Source: Brugia malayi (lineage: Eukaryota > Nematoda > Chromadorea > Rhabditida > Onchocercidae). Taken from it: 64,000 bases of DNA. A program made the translations under genes and the position numbers. Shown here piece by piece: positions 1-12,224 of the stretch. The stretch is taken from NCBI RefSeq assembly GCF_000002995.4, contig NW_025062479.1, forward strand, positions 11,637,721-11,701,720, written 5' to 3'. The notes beneath the pieces were generated by a model that saw only the letters and a list, made by a program, of their open reading frames with translations, ran no database searches and was not told the origin of the DNA. Within the stretch, counting starts at the first letter, position 1, and the number at the start of each line of letters is the position of its first letter.

Positions 1-3000
1 TTTAATTTGATTATTTATTGCGTAGTATTATTCGAAACAATGTAATCAATCATAATTTTGAAAAAATCTCTGAACTTTAAAGTTTACATTCAATAATGTG
101 ACAGGAGTAATTAAATAACAGAACATGAATTTTGTAAAGTAAAGATTAATTGCTCCAGTCTTTTCTCCTTTTTATTATTTATTTACTTATTTTTTTTTTT
201 TTAAGAAACTAACAAATTTAAATCGAACATTTGCTTATTCGTTGGAAGAAAAGATCAAAATTTTCTAAAAAAAAAAGAGGAGAGAAAAAAAAAAGGAGAA
301 AATGTTAACTGAAAGAAAAAGAAATAAATTGTTGATCTTAAAAAAACGAACATTTTGTTCATTTCAAAAAAAGAAAAAACAAAAAACTGAAATTAGAAAA
401 GATAAAAAAGCAAGCTAAAAACATAAATTACGGTTAGAAAGAAGGAAAACTATGTCAGTTAATCGATAGATGAAAATTTCCTTTTTCTTCTGTCATTCGG
501 TTGTCAACTATTTATTCATATAGATTTCATATTTTCTCTCCCTCTCTCCACTCCCACAATCCCTCTATTCCTTATATGTATTATTTATAGTATATTGCCA
601 TGAATTTTTTTTTTCCTAAATTACGAATGATTAATTCAAGTGTTTTATTATATGCCTACAGTAAGTACAACTAGAAAAGTGCCTCGTAATTTTTGTCAGA
701 TAATTAATGATGACCAAATTTCAGCATTTTAATTTTCATTTAATTTTCAATTTCCTTTTAACGCATTATGCTTTAAAGCAATCATTTTTGATGGAAATAA
801 AAAAGCGTTACTTCTTCATTAGAAATTTTAAAATTAAAGTCTTTTAAATTTATTAAAGAAATTTGTCTTTACGAAAAGAGAGAAAGACTGAAAAAAAGTG
901 GTGACATAAATAGTTAATAACAATAATTGTCCTGAAAATGCGAAATTATTGGTGAAAAATGATGAAGCAGCGAATAAATTACAAAATTTTATGCTATTTC
1001 TCGTATCCCTAATTTATTTAAAAAAGCATTTTTTCACTTCCTATTTAAAATTCTTTATTATCGTTTTTATTTCTATTCATATTATTTAACAAAAACTTGT
1101 GTCACAAAAAAAAAAAAATTTTTTTTCTTTCCAATTAACTAAATCTAAATAAAAAGAGGAAGAAAAAACAAACAATTCATTTAATTGTTTTTTTCCTCTT
1201 TAAAATTTTCATTATCTCTTTTTATCCCTAAATTTATATTATTTGATAAACTTCACATTATTAAAATAAAAAAAAAAATTTAATGAACAATTAGAACTAA
1301 AAAAAAGACAGAAATTTATTAAATTTAATGAACAATTAGAGCTAAAAAAAAGACAGAAATTAATTCATAGTAATAAATTTCTTTTTTTTTTTTTTTTTTT
1401 CATTTCTGTTTTCATTTAATCATTTGGAAAACATGTTTTCATGCTGTCATATCGCTTATCTAAACATCCAACAATAATTGTTGCCATGACGCTGCTTTCC
1501 ACATTTCATTCAATTTTAACAACTTCACCATTTGCACGCATACATTACATATGCTTCAACTTTTGGCAACGTTTTTCACGATCAAAGTTTGAATCTTGCT
1601 CTGTCTTTTCTCTCCTCTCTTCTTGCTTTCTCTCTCTCTCCCTCTCTCTATTTCTCTTTCTGTTTTTTTTCTTTCTTATTTCTTCTTTTTTTTTTAAAAA
1701 ATTTTAAGCAATTGATATCATCATCACCGTCATCATGCAAGCGTTATAACTGAAAGAGAAAAATTTTTTAAGTTAAAAAAAAAAAAAAAAAAAAAAAGAA
1801 AAACGGAAAAAATAATACTTCAATTTACAAAATGCATATGTGCATTTATATATATATATGAGTAAAAAAATTCAAAAAAAAAGAAAAAAAGAGAAAAAAA
1901 ATACATATTAGAATAATATTAAACTTAATATTTTTTCTTTTTCTTTTTTTTTAAAAAAGAAAATTATTAGGACTATTTTCTAAGCTAAAATCTTATGAGT
2001 AAAAAAAATTAATGATAATAATGGTGATTTAAAAATATAGAAAAAAATTTATTTTTTTTTCAAATTCAATCATTTATCAATTTTTTTAGCTGCTATTTTT
2101 TTCTCTCTTTTATTTAAAAATTGGAATAATTTTAGGAATGAAAATATATGTCGATTACTCCCACTTAATAAATGATATTTACTTTCATATTTTCTTGAAA
2201 ATTAAACGCTAGATCATCTCTCTCTTCCTCTTCCTAAAAAAAAAAAAGAAAATTCCACCATAGTTTTTTTTTTCATTATTCGAAAAAGCGAAAAAGTTGA
2301 AATTACAAGGATATTTTCTCCTGCTAAAAATTACTCCCTGAAGCATTTAAGTCGTTACAAAATTGTTGACTTATTATGTTGTCACAGTTAGTAAATGACA
2401 AATTGCTAATATGACATGAAACGGATACAATTGTTAGTTTATTTGTTGCGTAGGCTTGCGCTTAAACTTCATGAAAAATTTTTCAAGCATCAATGCCTAA
2501 ATCTAAATGAACACTCCTCCTTTTCCTAAAAAGAAAAAATTTCCTTTCAAAGTTTTTCTGCTTTTCCCTCTCCTCTTTCATTCTCCTTCATTTAATTTTT
2601 CTATCACTTGTCATTTCAGTTAATATTGTCGATTATAAGAATAAACAATTGTTAAATGTTGTCCTCTATCCTTCTTTTTGTTTGAAAAATTTAATGAATT
2701 GTTTTATAAAATTGTAACATGATCAATATTTTTCACTTCCCATTCCATACTTTATTGTTAATGAATAGATAATACTCATTTGTGAAATTTATCGAAAAAT
2801 ATTAGGCAAAAAAATTTGACAACATTAACAACATCAGCTTTTTTTTTCAAATAATTGTTTGGAAGAAATGATTTATCTAGTAACAAAATAAAAAACGTCC
2901 TTTCTGCTTATTTTTATAATCTTTGTTTTTATTCTTTAAAAAAATGATTTCTAAACTAATATCAAATTTGTATTTTTGTGCCTCCATTTTACATTATATG

Positions 3001-3145
3001 TATTGAAAATAATCTTGATAATAATTAATAATCTTTAAAATAATGATAGTGATAATTGATAATTGTGATTAAATCATTACAACATGGAACTGTGATTGAT
3101 GCAATGCATGCTGATTAAGAATTATTCGATGAAATATTTAAATAG
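1..3145. other. AT-rich stretch, no supported gene
   Basis: The stretch has many A and T runs, pyrimidine tracts (about 1600-1690) and short open frames that are mostly Phe/Leu/Ser from T-rich DNA. No frame joins convincing splice sites to protein-like sequence. It could hold 5' exons or the promoter of the calmodulin-like gene that follows; I cannot tell from sequence alone. Confidence 0.6.
1277..1367. repeat. 45-bp tandem duplication
   Basis: Two adjacent copies of a 45-bp unit (around the core TAATGAACAATTAGA) begin at about 1277 and 1322. They differ by about two bases, so the duplication is recent or conserved by slippage. Confidence 0.9.
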
Positions 3146-3368
3146 ATCGCAATGATGTATCGTTATATCAGCAACTGATAAGAGTTTACAGTGATGGAGA
3201 CAAATGGATAAGGACTCGTAAAACTGGCGAGAATACGGCTTCAGGATTATTTTCAGTGATGAGGCTAAAACGGCACAGCAGGAAAGCATCGAAAAGACGA
3301 TCCGAATTAACATTTGATCTAAGTGGTTTGACCAAAGTACTCAAACGTACACGATTAACAAGAAATGA
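3146..3368 (+). CDS. candidate 5' exon of the calmodulin-like gene
   Basis: A frame with no ATG at its left edge is open from an acceptor-like AAATAG at 3145. It encodes a hydrophilic, strongly basic segment that includes MRLKRHSRKASKRRSELTF. A donor at 3369 (GA|GTTCGT) leaves phase 2, which joins in frame to the exon starting at 3683. The codons look protein-like for this AT-rich DNA. I do not recognise the sequence, and upstream exons with the start codon are not identified. The donor is weak and other donors at 3347 or 3356 give the wrong phase, so this may be an isoform-specific or false exon. Confidence 0.4.
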
Positions 3369-3682
3369 GTTCGTTTTTTTTTTTCAAACTGATTGTTGAA
3401 ATTTAAAATAAAAGAATTGTTAAGTGTTGTTATACTCATAACTGTTATTATTATTATTATTTTTGTTAATTATTGGTATTATTATTACTATTGTTATTAC
3501 AAGTAATATGTTACGCAGTTAGAAAAAAGGGAAATAAAAACAAAAGTTATTTAATATTATCGTCTTCAATTAAAATGTACAATTCATAAATTATCAAAGA
3601 CGAAATTTGGTATAATACATTTTGCATGAATATAAAACTTACAAATCGATTTATTATAATATTAAATGAAAATGAATTTTAG

Positions 3683-6600
3683 GTCACAGAGTGGTCAAGA
3701 TCTGCCACCATCTTGTCCTTCACCATCACAAGATGCTTCTCTTGCTGTGCCAGCCAAAGGTCATATTGTCCATATGGTGGGTGTATTTCAAAGTCCACCA
3801 AGTACATCCACCTCATCCTCCAATGAAAGTAATAATGGAGGAATAGCTACAACAACTAATAGTATACAACCTGAAACACCTCCAGGTTTGTGTATTTGGA
3901 TTGAAAAATTTACAATCCTTTCAAAAGTTTTCATATCTTCAAGTAAGGCTTTCTTTAATCTTTTAAATTATGCTAATTTTATAAAAATTAATTTTTATAT
4001 TTATTATTCATTAATGTTATAACTTTTTTAAAAATTATAGCAAGAATGGCAGAAAAAAGTAACATTTAGCTCATACTACATTGATGATATATGATACTTT
4101 TTGGTAGATAAAGGTAATTATAAATAATCGATTATACATGCATACATATATAATATATGAGTTATGTAATATATGTTTGAATATTGCTTTTGCTGAATGT
4201 CATTTCATTTTTCCTCAATAAATATTCCGAAATTTCCTCTTCTTCTTCCTGGATATAAAAGGAAAGTATATCAAAAGTATATATATATATATATATTAAG
4301 ATAGCAGTTTCAAGTTTCATGCATGAGAAATTAGAGCTCATATAACAATCATTCGAACTTTCGTATTAATGGATTCTTTTTATATGGAGAGAGAAGCAGA
4401 AATTTTTGTAAAAAAAAGAAAAAAATCTATTTTTCGAAATGAGTCTCGTGATGATTTTTTTTTTTTTTTGAAAATGTTCAATATTCACATCTCAAAATAT
4501 TAAACATTCCTTTACTTTGATCAATCAAATTGATTGATAGAACCACTATTTTGATCATCCATTACAATTGATTAGCTTTTCCTGGCAAAATAATTTGTCA
4601 AATATTTCAATCAAAATTTTTATTTTTTGAAAAACCAATTAAAATTTTCGAAATTTTTAGTTGAAAAATTTTCTGATGCCAAGTATTCCTCCGTTCTATC
4701 TGTTATATTAGTATATTAATGAATTCACACTAATTAATGCATGCATTTGTGTTCATCGTTCTTCTACATGCATTTTTTTTTTTTAATTACTTTCTTTTCA
4801 CTGCTAGCTTGAAATTTCTGCAAATACAATCCTATCGAATTACCAGATTGTTACTACTGATGAAATGCACTGATCACTGGTAATGCATAAAATTATCAAA
4901 ATTATAATTTTCAAAAAAAAAAAAAAAAAAGAAAAGAAAAGAATGATGCTAAATTTAACGAACTGTTGCTCGATTCATACTAAAATTTCATTTTTTTTTT
5001 TCTTTTAGTAGCAAGGTCAGTTTTCAGTTCATAACACAGAACCAACATATTCTTCATCCGCACATCTTGATGAGCCGAAAATTTATCGTCGATATACCAA
5101 TTCATCAGCTGCAACGGAACAGGACGATTTTACACCGGAAGAATTGCAAGAATTTGCACAAGCATTTAAGGTCCTATTAGAAATAGTTTCAATTCTTAGC
5201 AAATTTGCAGCTAGACATTTAGAAAACTTTTCCTTTTTTCTTTTTTGAATTTATCCTGAAACAATCTTTTCAGTAGCTTCAAGTCTAAAAATTAAAAACT
5301 TTTTAAGAAATTAATTTCCCTTCTTTTTTCTATCATTTGATAAAATTATATTGCAATTTTTAACACTCCGCTTTCCCTACTCTGATAATTCCTTTTTATA
5401 TCATTTCTTACAACTGAATTGTAATGCAACTTGATGATAACGCTTGCATGAAAGTGTCAATTGCTCTATATTCTTTTTTATCTAAAAATCGAATTTAATT
5501 CTAATTTAGTGCCAATTAACAGTAAATGCACCAACAGTGAATGTAATTAATTTACTGTTAAAATATTTAGATGTTCGATAAAGATGGTAATGGTACGATG
5601 AATATCAGAGAATTAGGTGTAGCAATGCGTACTCTCGGATTAAATCCAACTGAGGAAGAGTTACTCAACATGGTTAATGAATATGACGTGGATGGCAATG
5701 GCAAAATTGATTTTTTTGAATTTTGTAAAATGATGAAAGAAATGAGCAAAGAAACGGATCAAGAATTGATACGATTAGCATTTAAGTATGTATGCTTTTC
5801 ATCAATCATTTGTATTATTCAATTTTTACGATAATGGTTGGTTCAGCTGAAGTTATAAGATAAAATGACTTAGTTATCACTCAACATCGAATTATATTTT
5901 GATTTTAAATTAAATACATTCTTAAATTTAAAGCTATCAAATAGTTCAAGAAAATAAAAATTTCAAACAATAATAATGTACAAATTATCATTTTCTCCAT
6001 ATAATAACATTTTCAAATTAAAATATAATAAAAAGTTTATAAATAAACAAAGCAAATCATTCTATTTCTAGCTAATTCAAACAAAATCATATCACCGAAA
6101 ATAAAAAAAAAAATCTGATCATACCCATTACATGTATGCATTTAATTTGAACCTTTTGCATCTTTTTCTGCTTTAATTTTTTCTTTTTTTGTTTTTCTCA
6201 CATTAAGGATGATAAATCATTTTAAGTTTAAGGATTTAAAAAAAAAAAACTCTTCAAAGCACTTACAGTATTTTCAGCCTAGTGAGGAAATGACAATGGT
6301 TACGCATTGATGAGAAAGTAGATGGACAGGTAAATATCTTAAAAAGCTCAAAGCAAACAAAGAATGGCTAGACTGCTTATTGAATTTAAGCGGAATAGTT
6401 TGGGTTATGATATTATATCCCAAAATAAACGGAATAAAATTGATTATCACGATTAGACTAACGGATAGATAATAGGAATTACGAAAATAATTTCAGAATG
6501 ACATACATTCCGAAATGATGAAGTGATTCAAAATTCTCGAACTTTTTTTTTAATTTTTCAAATTAATCTAACAAAATTTATTATGTAAAATTTTTACAGA

Positions 6601-7044
6601 GTTTTTGATAAAGATGGTAATGGATATATCACGGCTCAAGAATTCAAACATTTCATGACAACGATGGGTGAAAAATTTAGCGAAGAAGAAGTGGATGAAA
6701 TTATCCAAGAAGTTGATAAAGATGGCGATGAACAGGTCAGTGTTAAAATTTTAAATGATGAAATTTTATGAAATGAAATAGATTTGCTAAGCTATGATAA
6801 AATTTTAAGAAAACACAGATATGCAACATATAATATGACAATATCATAATTTATATGCTAATTAAAATTGTTTGAATAATTGACTTTTTTTCAAAAATAC
6901 ATATTATAAATGTTGAAATATGAACGATATAAAATGAGCAAAAATTTTGAGATCAACTACGAGGAATTTGTCCAAATGATTGCTCCAATCGTCCACGATG
7001 AAGCTAAAGATGATCCATTCGCCGAAACTTCATCTAAAAAATGA
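3683..7044 (+). CDS. calmodulin-like four-EF-hand protein
   Basis: Exons read 3683-3885, 5016-5170, 5571-5785, 6600-6735 and 6952-7044 (TGA), all in phase. The first is Ser/Pro/Thr-rich and low complexity; it may be preceded by 3146-3368, or translation may begin at the in-frame ATG at 3666. The second holds a linker and the start of EF1 ([10 protein letters not shown]). The four Ca2+ loops are [36 protein letters not shown] and DKDGDEQINYEE, all with acidic residues at positions 1, 3 and 12, so all should bind calcium. Two acceptors are unusual (CAAG at 5015, TTGAG at 6951). The hands resemble calmodulin, but the N-terminal extension and the tail ending ETSSKK point to the nematode cal family of calmodulin-like proteins. 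Likely a cytosolic Ca2+ sensor; the partner is unknown. Confidence 0.9.
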
Positions 7045-7172
7045 AATGAATCATGAGAAATCATGATTTCTTCCTCAATGATTGCTGAAAATTTCCTATC
7101 GGCATTTATTTCGTGTTATTATCATTCGTATCCAAAACACAAACATATCGCTCAATTTTAACAGCATTGTAA

Positions 7173-7178
7173 AATAAA
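7173..7178 (+). promoter_or_regulatory. candidate poly(A) signal, calmodulin-like gene
   Basis: Canonical AATAAA about 130 bases after the stop codon at 7044. Confidence 0.6.
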
Positions 7179-8365
7179 CGGCACCAAAAACAAACAAAAA
7201 AAAAATTCCTATTTATTTGTTACATCTAATTTATTTCATTCCTTTCTCAGGAATTTTATTACAGTATTTCTATCTGTTTATATTTGTTAATCTAATAATT
7301 TGAAAAATTCAGAATAATCATAAATTTTGCTGGGATAATGGTAAGAAGAAGATAGATTGATTTGATTTGATCATAACATTTGATGTAAGGAGGATAAGGT
7401 TACGTCAAGCTTCCAGATATTTCTTCTTATTTAATCAAACAAATTAAAAAAAAAAAAAAAAAAAAAACTGTCATAACTGAAAATGTTACATTTTATCTAT
7501 GTGTATTTCCTGTTGTACCGTGATGACCGCAAACCTAACAATAATCCATGAAATTTCATTGGAATTTTGATTTAAAAATTATAACAAACTTTCGTCACTT
7601 ATATTAAATCCTAAAAAATCACTTTTCAATATGCATTGGATTTTCCAAATTTTTAATCTCATGCTTGCGGCCATTTCTGATCGATCAACTGCTACATAGA
7701 TCTCATATAATTTATGAACTCCACAACTCCCTTCACAACTTTGTATATTATACTGCCTCATCTACATGAATTATCATGTAAAACTAGTTTCATTTCTTCA
7801 GTCAGATTCCCAAAATCTCCAATAAATTTGGTAGGAGAAAATTTCCCATAGAAAGGGGATTGATATGCTTCATGTTTAAGATTCCCGGATTGTTTAAAAA
7901 TCCGAAATATCGGGAAAGAAAACTTGACTATCGCCGTAAACCCCTATGGTTCGTTGTGCAGTCGTGAAAGTCGCAATGTTTCTAAATGATGTTACTGTAT
8001 TCTATCATCATACCTAGGTATTTTTATTTTCTCATTCACCACTATTTCTTTGTATGAAAGTTTAGTGCATTACATGCACATCACATCATTTGCTTAGATT
8101 TTTTGTGAAGTAAAAATTAGTGTAATTCAATCTCAACAGTATTTCACAAAATCAGTTTTATTCAGCACCATGAGAAATTTATTATTGTATAAGACCGGGT
8201 AAATTTCGCAGACTTTTTCATTTAATTATTATATATGCAATCATTACAAATACAAATTTAAATTCAGAGTACATTTTAAAATTTGAAAAAAAAAAAAAGA
8301 TTGTTCTTTGCAGTTAGAAAATAGCAGTGAATAGAGATTAACTACATTTTGCACAATCAAAGTCA

Positions 8366-8371
8366 TTTATT
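8366..8371 (-). promoter_or_regulatory. candidate poly(A) signal, LARP7-like gene
   Basis: AATAAA on the minus strand about 205 bases beyond the stop codon at 8575. Confidence 0.5.
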
Positions 8372-8574
8372 TAATTAAATTGAATAATTCATTCATTCCA
8401 CAATGAATAAACTCATACCTTTTCCAAAAGTTCGAAAATTTTTTAAAAAAAAAAGATATACACAGTGATTTACTACATTATAAAATGAGAAAAGTGATGG
8501 AAAAATAAAAAAAGTGACTTTAAACACAAGGAAAATAACCCAATGATAGAAAAATTTTCACCAAATTCTTGAAC

Positions 8575-11500
8575 TTAACTTTGGACAACTGCAAGCTTAT
8601 CCTCCTTGGGGATGCAATGAGAGAGATCTGCACATTTTTCACGCAATTTTGCAGCGCGCATCATAAGCTGCAAATAAACAACAGCTTCATCAGCAATTAA
8701 ATCGGATTTAAAAACGGAAGTAAAATCGAAATCGAAAAAATCGAAAAGTAAAAATTAAGCGGAAAATACAACAAAAAAATTTACTCGACAACGTCCACGT
8801 TTCCTTTTCCATTCCTTTCTGCTCAAACCTGATACTTTACTTGGTATGCCTTTTCTTTTCAAATTGGCTTTCAGTTGAATCATTTGTTGTTTCTGCAACT
8901 CCAGATATCTTGCACGAAGTTTCTGGAATGTGTTCCTGGAAAAAGTAGTAACTAGTGGAGATAAACAGAAATTGTCACAAAAGCAAAGAAGTGCATAATA
9001 TTAAATAAGCTTCAAATGAAACATTTTGATAAAGTAGAAGACAGCAAAAAAGGTTTGGGAGAAAATTTCCTTACAATGAACATGCTTGTATATTATGAAA
9101 ATATTTCTTCGGACGTAGGTTGCGATTTTTTGACTTATCACTGCGTCGTTTTTGCCGATGTACACGTTTCCGTCTAGAATAAATGTGTTGCGACTACTTT
9201 CAATACAAGCTTTCAAAATTAAAACTACCGACTAAATAACTCCTACTCTGATAGTCTAGGAACAAATTTAAAAATAAAATGAACTTTTGAACTCGCACTT
9301 TTTTGCAGCAGCACCAACTTCGCTCAATAAAAACTCTTCAGGAACATCGGTTCCAACATCTTTGAACGTTTTTTCCGATGGTTCATCAGTAACTATAACT
9401 TTTAATTTTTTTATATCCTTCACAGTCGTGAATCGATGAGCAGCTTCCATTTTAATGTCTTTAATTTCATGATCATCTTCAGCTACATCACTTTTTATAG
9501 CTTTTTTTAGACCAGCATTTTTAAACCCATTTGCTTTAGCATCTTCTATTCCAATCTTTTCTGCAACATCAATATCCCTCATTCCTAGTACTGTGATGCG
9601 TTTGGATGCAGCTAGGGCCTCCCATCAAAGTAACTGTCAAATAAGTTCTATCGTAAACCGTTTTGTAGAGCATTTTGCACTAAAACATTCATTTTTTAAC
9701 TTTACTACAGAATAACTTCCAAAAATTTTAGATAACATTATTCATGATTTAAGTAAAGAAAAAAATCCGAATAAAATATCCTATATCTGCTGTAGGCGTC
9801 GTTATAAATATTAAATTAGAATTATTACTTTCATCAATAATCGCTTTGGGTTTTTTAACTAATATATCATCCACTCCATAGCTTGATCGCCTTTTTCGTT
9901 TCTTCCGCCTACTGCAATTTCCATCTTCACCTCTTACAACAACGCTAGAATTATCCACACCCATTGCTGGTTTTTCAGCATGGGTTGCTCCGGTTTCTAC
10001 TGTCTCTGAACTCAAAATTCATTTAAAGTATAAATTTATACAATCATATATATAAAGTGTATAATAAACTGAAATAAATCCCAATAACTACTTTAAACCA
10101 TATTAAAGATCCGCAAGTTCGAAAGAAAGTGATTTGATTACTAAATAATATGTGAGATGAAAAAAGCAGCAATTTTTGCTCCCTCATAATTCCACTTCCC
10201 GTCCTTAAAATTAAAGGTACTTTAGAACCATACTAACTAAATCCTAACCGAGTGAACCAAAACTGCACAGTTCCTAAATCTCCAGAAATCTCACCTTCTC
10301 CATTTTTGACCTTTCGTGTCTGACTTTTAGCACTGTTATCGACCTTTTTTCTCGGTTTCTTTTTTGGCTGCTTCTTTCGCATCTTATTCTTCTTCCTAAT
10401 CTTTGAAACGGAATTCCTTCCCATTGTTTTTTTCCTCTCTAACTTCAGCTTTTTGCGTCGTCTACTACCAGCTTTCTTCCGCAACAATTGATGAAACTAT
10501 AATTTGCCACATAAGACCAGAAAAAAGGAAACTTGGCTTACTTCGAATAACTAAACTTGTAACAAAGAGATCTCCAGACAATATCTAATTTTTGAGGGCA
10601 TTTACCAACAACTACAGTATTGCTACTACTACAGATACAAAACGAATTTCAAAATAAAACAAACAATACTTTCACAAAATCCACTGGAGATTGTTCATCC
10701 AAAAATTTGATGAAAGCACTTTGAAAAAATCCGTCGGTACATGCAGTAGATGCAGATACTTCAGCTGATGTGAATAAATTACTGGCCAAGGAACCTTTGT
10801 TCGGATTTATTTTTCTTTTCATTATTGGATGCACAAATACAACAGTCCCAAATGCTGATGCCCATTTTTCCAGTAAATCCACTTTACAGCCATGAGGCAA
10901 ATTGTCCTGAAAAAAGCTCAGTTAAAATAGTTGAATCACTGATGTATTCCGAAGTAAGAATTATGTATAAAAACTTTACATGAAGAATGCTACACTGCTG
11001 AATGAAGCCTTACGTGAATCTAAACATGAAATCGACATCGAAATTAGATAGTTAGTGTTAAATTACAATTCTTCTAACCGGCAATTTCATCCAATTAAAA
11101 ATCATCAGAATAAACAAACTTACAACATAAACAACGGTAGAACTGTGATCTAAACCATTGCTTTTGAGCACAAGTTGAAGAGTATCCGTTGAATCACCAG
11201 TAATTGAAAAAAATTTTGAGAAATTCCCAATACTAATAAGCGCTTTGCAACTTAGTTTTTGATATTCATCCGTATCTAACTTCAGTAATTTAATTATCGA
11301 TGACAGCGGTGCACTTACTATACAGTCCATATCTGTTTCTAGAATATCCTGAATTGGCGAATCACTCGTACATAATGCTATTTCAATCTGTAAATCAGCT
11401 ATATACAAACGCCAGACAAAATGTATTGCCTTTACTGTCTTATAAAATTTAATTTGCAATATAGAAATTAGAAATGACTAACCATGCTTTAACACCAGCT

Positions 11501-11808
11501 CTTTCCAGTGCTTGGATACCAAAAATACAAATCCGCAAGAAGATTAAACTATATAATATTTACATCATCATTCGGAGGAGGTTACGATCATAAGCTTAAA
11601 ATCTCTGAAGAAGTTTCTATATTCCATTTCGGAAGAAGTGAAATAAATTTACCTTTTCTCTAATTGTCCGTCGAAGAGCTTTGGTTCGTGGTCGCTTACG
11701 CTTTCGTTTTCCATCACTACTATTCTTCGATGAAACATTTTCCGGATTAATTGCAGTTTTATTACTTGCATTTTCATCGTTCAATTTCTTGTCAACATCA
11801 CACTCCAT
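8575..11808 (-). CDS. LARP7-like La-related RNA-binding protein, divergent
   Basis: Nine exons in coding order: 11808-11653, 11438-11124, 10906-10670, 10496-10238, 10005-9829, 9611-9299, 9173-9075, 8935-8785, 8667-8575, giving 599 residues. The start is ATG at 11808. Residues 1-52 are acidic then basic (GKRKRKRPRTKALRR). Residues 53-157 fit a degenerate La-motif fold. Residues about 156-236 form an RRM (RNP2-like YVDNLPHGCK, RNP1-like SAFIKF) with an unusual insert before RNP1. Then come very Lys/Arg-rich linkers and, near 518-560, NTFQKLRARYLELQKQQMIQ, which resembles the conserved helix after RRM1 in animal LARP7. LARP7 binds and stabilises 7SK RNA in the nucleus. No C-terminal xRRM is seen, and the La-motif aromatic RNA contacts are not evident. 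Exon 6 uses a CCCTAG acceptor, and its start is the least certain join. It could be a different La-family protein. Confidence 0.68.
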
Positions 11809-12224
11809 CTCGACTACCTCAATAATCAAACCAAAAATATTTCAGTAAAAACCATTTTCTTAAGGCAAAAATAAAACTAAAAAAAGGCTTTTTATTTATC
11901 TAAAAATCTATCAAAAGTCAAATAAGATTGCCATTACTATAGCAATTATCTGATTAAATGATACGGTTTAATGGTTAGCATCAACTAAAGCATCGTATAT
12001 TACTAACTTTCATAAAACTTGTCCACACATTTAAATATTTCTTCCAGTAAATCTGCATCATTAAACCACTCCCACTTAAACAGACTAACCCGAAACATCA
12101 AACCTGAGCTAACTTTATAAAGACTGTAAATTTGAATTTAGACTGCAACGGAAATTTTCATTTTGTCTCAATATAATGTAAGCGTTGAGTGACATGATAC
12201 AGGGAGAACGTTGTACGGAGTGAG
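11809..12224. promoter_or_regulatory. divergent promoter region, LARP7-like / WDR46
   Basis: About 416 bases separate the two start codons, which face away from each other. The region must hold both 5' UTRs, any trans-splice acceptors and the shared or abutting promoters. I see no clear TATA box or other recognisable motif. Confidence 0.55.

Larger units (their letters stand above)
7045..8574. other. convergent intergenic region
   Basis: This is the space between the 3' ends of the calmodulin-like and LARP7-like genes. It should hold both 3' UTRs. AATAAA occurs at 7173-7178 on the plus strand and at 8366-8371 on the minus strand. An A run sits at 7446-7466. No gene is seen. Confidence 0.7.

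Noticed and set aside
1441..1753. Two overlapping open frames near 1.4-1.75 kb.
   Set aside because: They end in pyrimidine-tract products (SLSLSLFLFLFFFF) and have no supporting splice sites.
5571..5749. Open frames antisense to the EF-hand exon.
   Set aside because: Shadow of the conserved coding strand; all EF-hand features are on the plus strand.
9611..9637. TTTGACAG on the minus strand as the acceptor of LARP7-like exon 6.
   Set aside because: It looks stronger than the CCCTAG used, but in the frame needed by the rest of the exon it includes a TGA, and the other frames hit stops soon after.
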